DNA of 64,000 nucleotides, taken from CAZFVY01 sp964522665. Its GTDB lineage: Bacteria; Verrucomicrobiota; Verrucomicrobiia; Limisphaerales; CAZFVY01. This document shows positions 60,694-64,000 of the stretch, piece by piece; the first letter of the stretch is position 1, and each line of letters starts with the position of its first letter. The DNA is taken from the NCBI GenBank assembly GCA_964522665.1, contig CAZFVY010000016.1, forward strand, positions 19,928 through 83,927, read 5' to 3'. The notes below the pieces were generated by a model. The model was not told the DNA's origin, ran no database searches, and saw only the letters and a program-made list of their open reading frames with translations. A program made the translations under genes and the position numbers.

Positions 60694-63600
60694 TCACGGC
60701 GCCTTCAGCGACTCAAAATACGCCAGCAACGAAGCCAGCTCTTCCACGGTGAGCGAATCCACCAAACCTTCGGGCATGATCGAGGTCGGCCGCGTGCCGC
60801 GCTTCACGATGTCCTTTTTCGTCAACAGGATCGGCCCGGCCAGATTGCGGATTTCGATGTGCTCGCCGGATTCCTTCACGATAAACCCTTCCGATTGCTC
60901 GCCATCCTTCGTCTCAAACCAACTGGTGACGAAACCCTGCGCGATCTGCGCGTTCGGCTTAAGTATCGATTCAATGATTTCAGAGCGTCCATAACGCGCC
61001 GCGATATCACCCAGGAACGGCCCTTTCACCGGTTCGTCTTTCAAGGTCGTATGACACGTGACGCAGCCCTGCGTTTGAAACAACTGCGCGCCAAACTGCG
61101 CGTTGCCTTTGGCCTTGATCGCCTCCGCCAGGACTCGCTCGTACGGAAGTTTGCCCACGACGTTTTCCCGCGGCGCGTTGGCCGCGGAAACGATCGACCC
61201 ACCCACCCGCTGTTGCGCGTAAATCGCCGCCGCGGCCACCGCTGGACGCGAGTCCGCTAACTTTGCCTTTACCGACGCGGCGTATGAGGACAGCTTCGCG
61301 TCGCCGACCGCACGCAACAGACTGGCGACCGACGCCGCGTTCCACCCCTCGTCAATCGCCTGCCGCGCGGCGGCCGCGGCCGCCTGAGGCGTCCGCCGGT
61401 TATTCGCGACTTGAAGCAGCGCCGCGTAGGCCAATTGGCTCCGCGCCTCATCGGTCTCAGTCGCGACTTTCGCGAGGTAACTCACCATCCGCCCGCGCCG
61501 GCCATCGCGCGTGAATTCATCTCGGAATTGCCCCAACAAAGGATTGGCGGGTTCCGCCTTGCCGATGGAGACGATGACGCGCATGACCGCGTCGGCCGCT
61601 TCCGGCCGATCCGACCCACGCAATAGACCCTCGAACGCGTTGGTCCGGACTCCGATCTCCTCGTCCGCCGAACTCGCGATCCTTTCCAAGAACTCGGCGC
61701 CAGCCGGCGGGAGCGCGGGCAACGCGCCAAAATATCCCGCCACCGCCGGACGGAGGTTTCCATTCTGCGTGCCCAGCTTGAGCAGGGCGGTCGTGATGCC
61801 CGGTGAATCCACCTTGTTCAATCGCAAATCAGCCAATAATTCCCCAGCCGCCGTCGCGGTCGCGCCCGCGAGACGTTTTTCGAGAACCGCGCCAATCTTG
61901 GCGCTTTGGTCCCAAGTCTCGGCTTTGTAATATGGCCCGCTGGTATCGGGCCGCGTGCCCCACCACGCCATCCCATCCCAGTCCGCCTCGCGGTAATACA
62001 ATCGGCACAGCGCTTGCGCGATCAGGCGCCGCGTGGATGGCGGATACGGCCGGTCCAAGCGCTCGATCAAACCATCCACCACCCGCGGATCGTGAAGATT
62101 TCGGAGCGCCCGCAGCGCCCCCGCGGCCACCATCGGGTCCGCCTGATCGACCGCTTTCAGGCACGGTTCGACCGCGTTGAGCGCCACCAACGCCCGAAAG
62201 GCCACGTGCGCCATCGCCGGGTCCGGGTCGGCGCTCAACGGTACGATTGCCTCCGCCGCGTCCCACCTTCCCAAACGATCCAGCGCCACGACCGCCGCCA
62301 AACGCACGCGCGGATTCTCCGCCTTGAGCGCGTCGCCAAAAACCCGCGTCGAAACGTCCTTGGCCTCACTCTTGCGATCGGCCAGCGCGCGCAACGCGAA
62401 CTCCCGCGCGACCGGATCGCCCGCGATGCGCAGCAACGCCCCGTTGGCGTCCACCCCGAACATCTGTTTCAGCGTGCAGATCGCCGCGACTCGGACGGCC
62501 AATCCCGCGTTCGAAAGCGCCAGTTTTTCCAATTCCGGCCCCAAAGCGGGACGTTGCCCGCGATGAAGAAGCTCGCGTTGCGCGTTCCACCGTCTGACCG
62601 CGCTCGGCGACTCCAACAGCGTAAGCAAATCGGCGTCGGTCGCCTTCGCGAGGTCGGGAAACGGAGTCGGGTGATTCTCCAACGGCGAAACCCGCACGAC
62701 ATAGCCCGCGCTCGGACCGGCATAGGTAAACGTCGCCCCCTTCCAACTCGCGACGAACAGATGCCCCTGGCCGTCTTCGTCGATTCCGGTTGGACGCGGG
62801 ATGCTGATAAACGCCTCCTTCTCCGCCTTAAAGCTTGCGCCCAGCGCCTCCAATGGATGACGGGTGACCGTGTTCCAACCCCATTGGCAGGTGTAAAGCC
62901 CGTAACCGAAGCTTCCCGGATAGCCCGGCTCATCGATGAACAGCGAGCCCGTCGGAGCGCCGCCACCGTAATCGACCATCGTCGGAATCATCTCGTCCGA
63001 GAAATGCCGGAAGAGCGAAGGGTAGCCGTAATTCGCGGTCGGGATCATGTGGCTGAGCCGCACGTTCCAATCGTCCCCATCATTCGTGTTGTCGCACGTG
63101 AACAGATTCAACAGCGGGTCAATCGCCACGTCGTAAATATTGCGCGTACCGCGCACGACCAACTCCATCTCCGAACCGTCGGGGCGCACCCGAATGATGC
63201 CGCCCCCGTGCAATTCCACCTCCGCCCCATCTTTGCCCACCGCCTTCGCGCCGTAATCGCCCACCGCGATGTACAACCATCCGTCCATGCCCATCCGGAT
63301 GCCGTTCGACGTGTGATCCGCCCCGCGGTAATTCAGGTCATGACCCAACCCCCGCACCAAGACCTCGGACCGATCCGCCACCCCGTCGCCGTTATCGTCG
63401 AAGTACGCCTCCACCACCGGCGGATGCATCACGTAGAGGACGTTATGATCAAAGACGATCCCGCGCGGGCTATCCATCTTCGCGAACACCGTAAACTGAT
63501 CCGCCACGCCGTCGCCATCCGCGTCCACGCAGCGAACCACCCAACCGCGCCCCGGCTTCCGGTCAAGCGAGCCGTTTTGATCGACCCCGACGAACACCGG

Positions 63601-63810
63601 CCCCGACGGCGTCGCCGCGATACAAGTCGGATAGCTCACGTTCGGCGGCCCGGCGAACATCGTCACTCCGAATCCCGCTGGAACCTTGACCTCCGCTAGA
63701 TTCTTCTCGGCCCCGGCCGCAGGTGGCGCGGCGGTTTGGGCGACCACCATCCATGAGGACGAAATCCAAACCACCGTCAACACCGACAAAGCTAGTAGTC
63801 TCACGCGCAT
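60694..63810 (-). CDS. Exported beta-propeller/HEAT-repeat protein with C-terminal c-type heme domain
   Basis: 1038 residues from ATG 63810, chosen because it begins a clean signal peptide (RLLALSVLTVVWISSSWMVVAQ); an upstream start at 63873 overlaps the neighbouring gene. Residues about 45-400 are a PVC membrane-bound-dehydrogenase propeller (VGVDQNGSLDRKPGRGWVVR, VMHPPVVEAYFDDNGDGVAD, GMDGWLYIAVGDYG). Residues about 420-880 are helical HEAT-like repeats (ARLGRWDAAEAIVPL-type). The last 160 residues contain CVTCHTTLKDEPVKGPFLGDI near residue 917, a heme c site, and end LTVEELASLLAYFESL. It is typical of PVC-type cytochrome-linked carbohydrate or alcohol dehydrogenases. The substrate is unknown. 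Confidence 0.9.
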   Translation of the reverse strand: MRVRLLALSVLTVVWISSSWMVVAQTAAPPAAGAEKNLAEVKVPAGFGVTMFAGPPNVSYPTCIAATPSGPVFVGVDQNGSLDRKPGRGWVVRCVDADGDGVADQFTVFAKMDSPRGIVFDHNVLYVMHPPVVEAYFDDNGDGVADRSEVLVRGLGHDLNYRGADHTSNGIRMGMDGWLYIAVGDYGAKAVGKDGAEVELHGGGIIRVRPDGSEMELVVRGTRNIYDVAIDPLLNLFTCDNTNDGDDWNVRLSHMIPTANYGYPSLFRHFSDEMIPTMVDYGGGAPTGSLFIDEPGYPGSFGYGLYTCQWGWNTVTRHPLEALGASFKAEKEAFISIPRPTGIDEDGQGHLFVASWKGATFTYAGPSAGYVVRVSPLENHPTPFPDLAKATDADLLTLLESPSAVRRWNAQRELLHRGQRPALGPELEKLALSNAGLAVRVAAICTLKQMFGVDANGALLRIAGDPVAREFALRALADRKSEAKDVSTRVFGDALKAENPRVRLAAVVALDRLGRWDAAEAIVPLSADPDPAMAHVAFRALVALNAVEPCLKAVDQADPMVAAGALRALRNLHDPRVVDGLIERLDRPYPPSTRRLIAQALCRLYYREADWDGMAWWGTRPDTSGPYYKAETWDQSAKIGAVLEKRLAGATATAAGELLADLRLNKVDSPGITTALLKLGTQNGNLRPAVAGYFGALPALPPAGAEFLERIASSADEEIGVRTNAFEGLLRGSDRPEAADAVMRVIVSIGKAEPANPLLGQFRDEFTRDGRRGRMVSYLAKVATETDEARSQLAYAALLQVANNRRTPQAAAAAARQAIDEGWNAASVASLLRAVGDAKLSSYAASVKAKLADSRPAVAAAAIYAQQRVGGSIVSAANAPRENVVGKLPYERVLAEAIKAKGNAQFGAQLFQTQGCVTCHTTLKDEPVKGPFLGDIAARYGRSEIIESILKPNAQIAQGFVTSWFETKDGEQSEGFIVKESGEHIEIRNLAGPILLTKKDIVKRGTRPTSIMPEGLVDSLTVEELASLLAYFESLKAP

Positions 63811-63847
63811 AATCCACTCACGATTCAAACTGGGCAATCCGGGGAAA

Positions 63848-64000
63848 CTACCGCTCGCCGAAAGTCTCCGCAATCGAGTTTTCCGTCACCCGAATGGTCG
63901 CGCTGTGAGACAGAATTCTTCTGCCGACCGGCATCTCCAGCGCCAGCAGGAATTCGTTCTCTGGGAAACGAGGCGCCCGGGAGCGCCAACCGCCAGACCG
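63848..64000 (-). CDS. C-terminal end of an unidentified minus-strand gene (N-terminus outside window)
   Basis: From the right edge the minus strand is open for about 50 codons, ending in TAG at 63848-63850. The visible peptide (APRFPENEFLLALEMPVG, then ILSHSATIRVTENSIAETF) looks like ordinary coding sequence. The stop is 37 bases before the start of the heme-propeller gene, so the two may be an operon. The family cannot be named from this fragment. Confidence 0.4.
   Translation of the reverse strand, partial: RSGGWRSRAPRFPENEFLLALEMPVGRRILSHSATIRVTENSIAETFGER

Noticed and set aside
1..64000. tRNA, rRNA, CRISPR arrays, insertion sequences or transposases
   Set aside because: None seen: no transposase-like products, no regularly spaced repeats beyond the coding TPR modules, and no cloverleaf sequence recognised by eye. 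A tRNA scan would be the proper test.

Overview
The window is GC-rich, densely coded bacterial chromosome. Two very large exported proteins combine a beta-propeller, a c-type-heme (CxxCH) module of the kind abundant in the PVC superphylum, and either a ThuA domain or HEAT-like repeats. Other pointers are a pgk-tpiA-secG run, minimal 270-residue flagellins with FliW and an extended CsrA, and weak ribosome binding sites. Together these suggest Verrucomicrobiota or a close PVC relative. That assignment is inference; no rRNA or tRNA gene was seen.

Region 1 (1-30668, all minus strand, transcribed right to left) is one long polar array of about 20 genes, many with 4-base ATGA overlaps. It begins with a NusG/RfaH-type antiterminator (30114-30668). 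It continues through a 1030-residue multidomain glycan protein, a methyltransferase, two members of an unrecognised family (one fused to a [2Fe-2S] BFD domain) and a NodU-type carbamoyltransferase. Next comes a nonulosonic-acid-like sugar block: epimerase, nucleotidyltransferase, NeuB, NeuD-like acyltransferase, two TIM-barrel isomerases, a CBS-GHMP kinase fusion, a class III aminotransferase, two SDRs, a VOC protein, a CMP-sugar synthetase and a DegT aminotransferase. It ends in a 954-residue glycosyltransferase/methyltransferase and a giant (at least 2202 residues) GT4-TPR-GT2-TPR-GT2 protein that runs off the left edge. The block most likely makes an acidic, carbamoylated or methylated sugar and attaches it to a surface structure.

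Region 2 (30862-35607, minus strand) holds a two-domain glycosyltransferase, then fliW, csrA and two flagellin genes. A perfect sigma-54 -24/-12 element lies just upstream of fliW, and a hairpin terminator candidate follows the last flagellin. FliW-CsrA-flagellin is a known homeostatic partner switch. Its position directly upstream of the antiterminator and the sugar operon suggests that flagellin is one substrate of the glycan.

Region 3 (35762-42566) has a double-receiver response regulator, a membrane-anchored coiled-coil protein, a small ParA ATPase translationally coupled to a Pro/Ala-rich adaptor-like protein, a Yip1-like membrane protein and purM. Region 4 (42759-46706) is glycolysis and secretion: enolase (minus) divergent from pgk-tpiA-secG. 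Region 5 (46716-52891) has an oligopeptide-type binding protein with two permeases but no ATPase gene, then pabB-pabC. Region 6 (52978-64000) has the two giant heme/propeller proteins, an HNH endonuclease pair, a DCC-family thiol protein, an exported protein of unknown function, a BASS-type transporter, and the tail of another minus-strand gene at the right edge.
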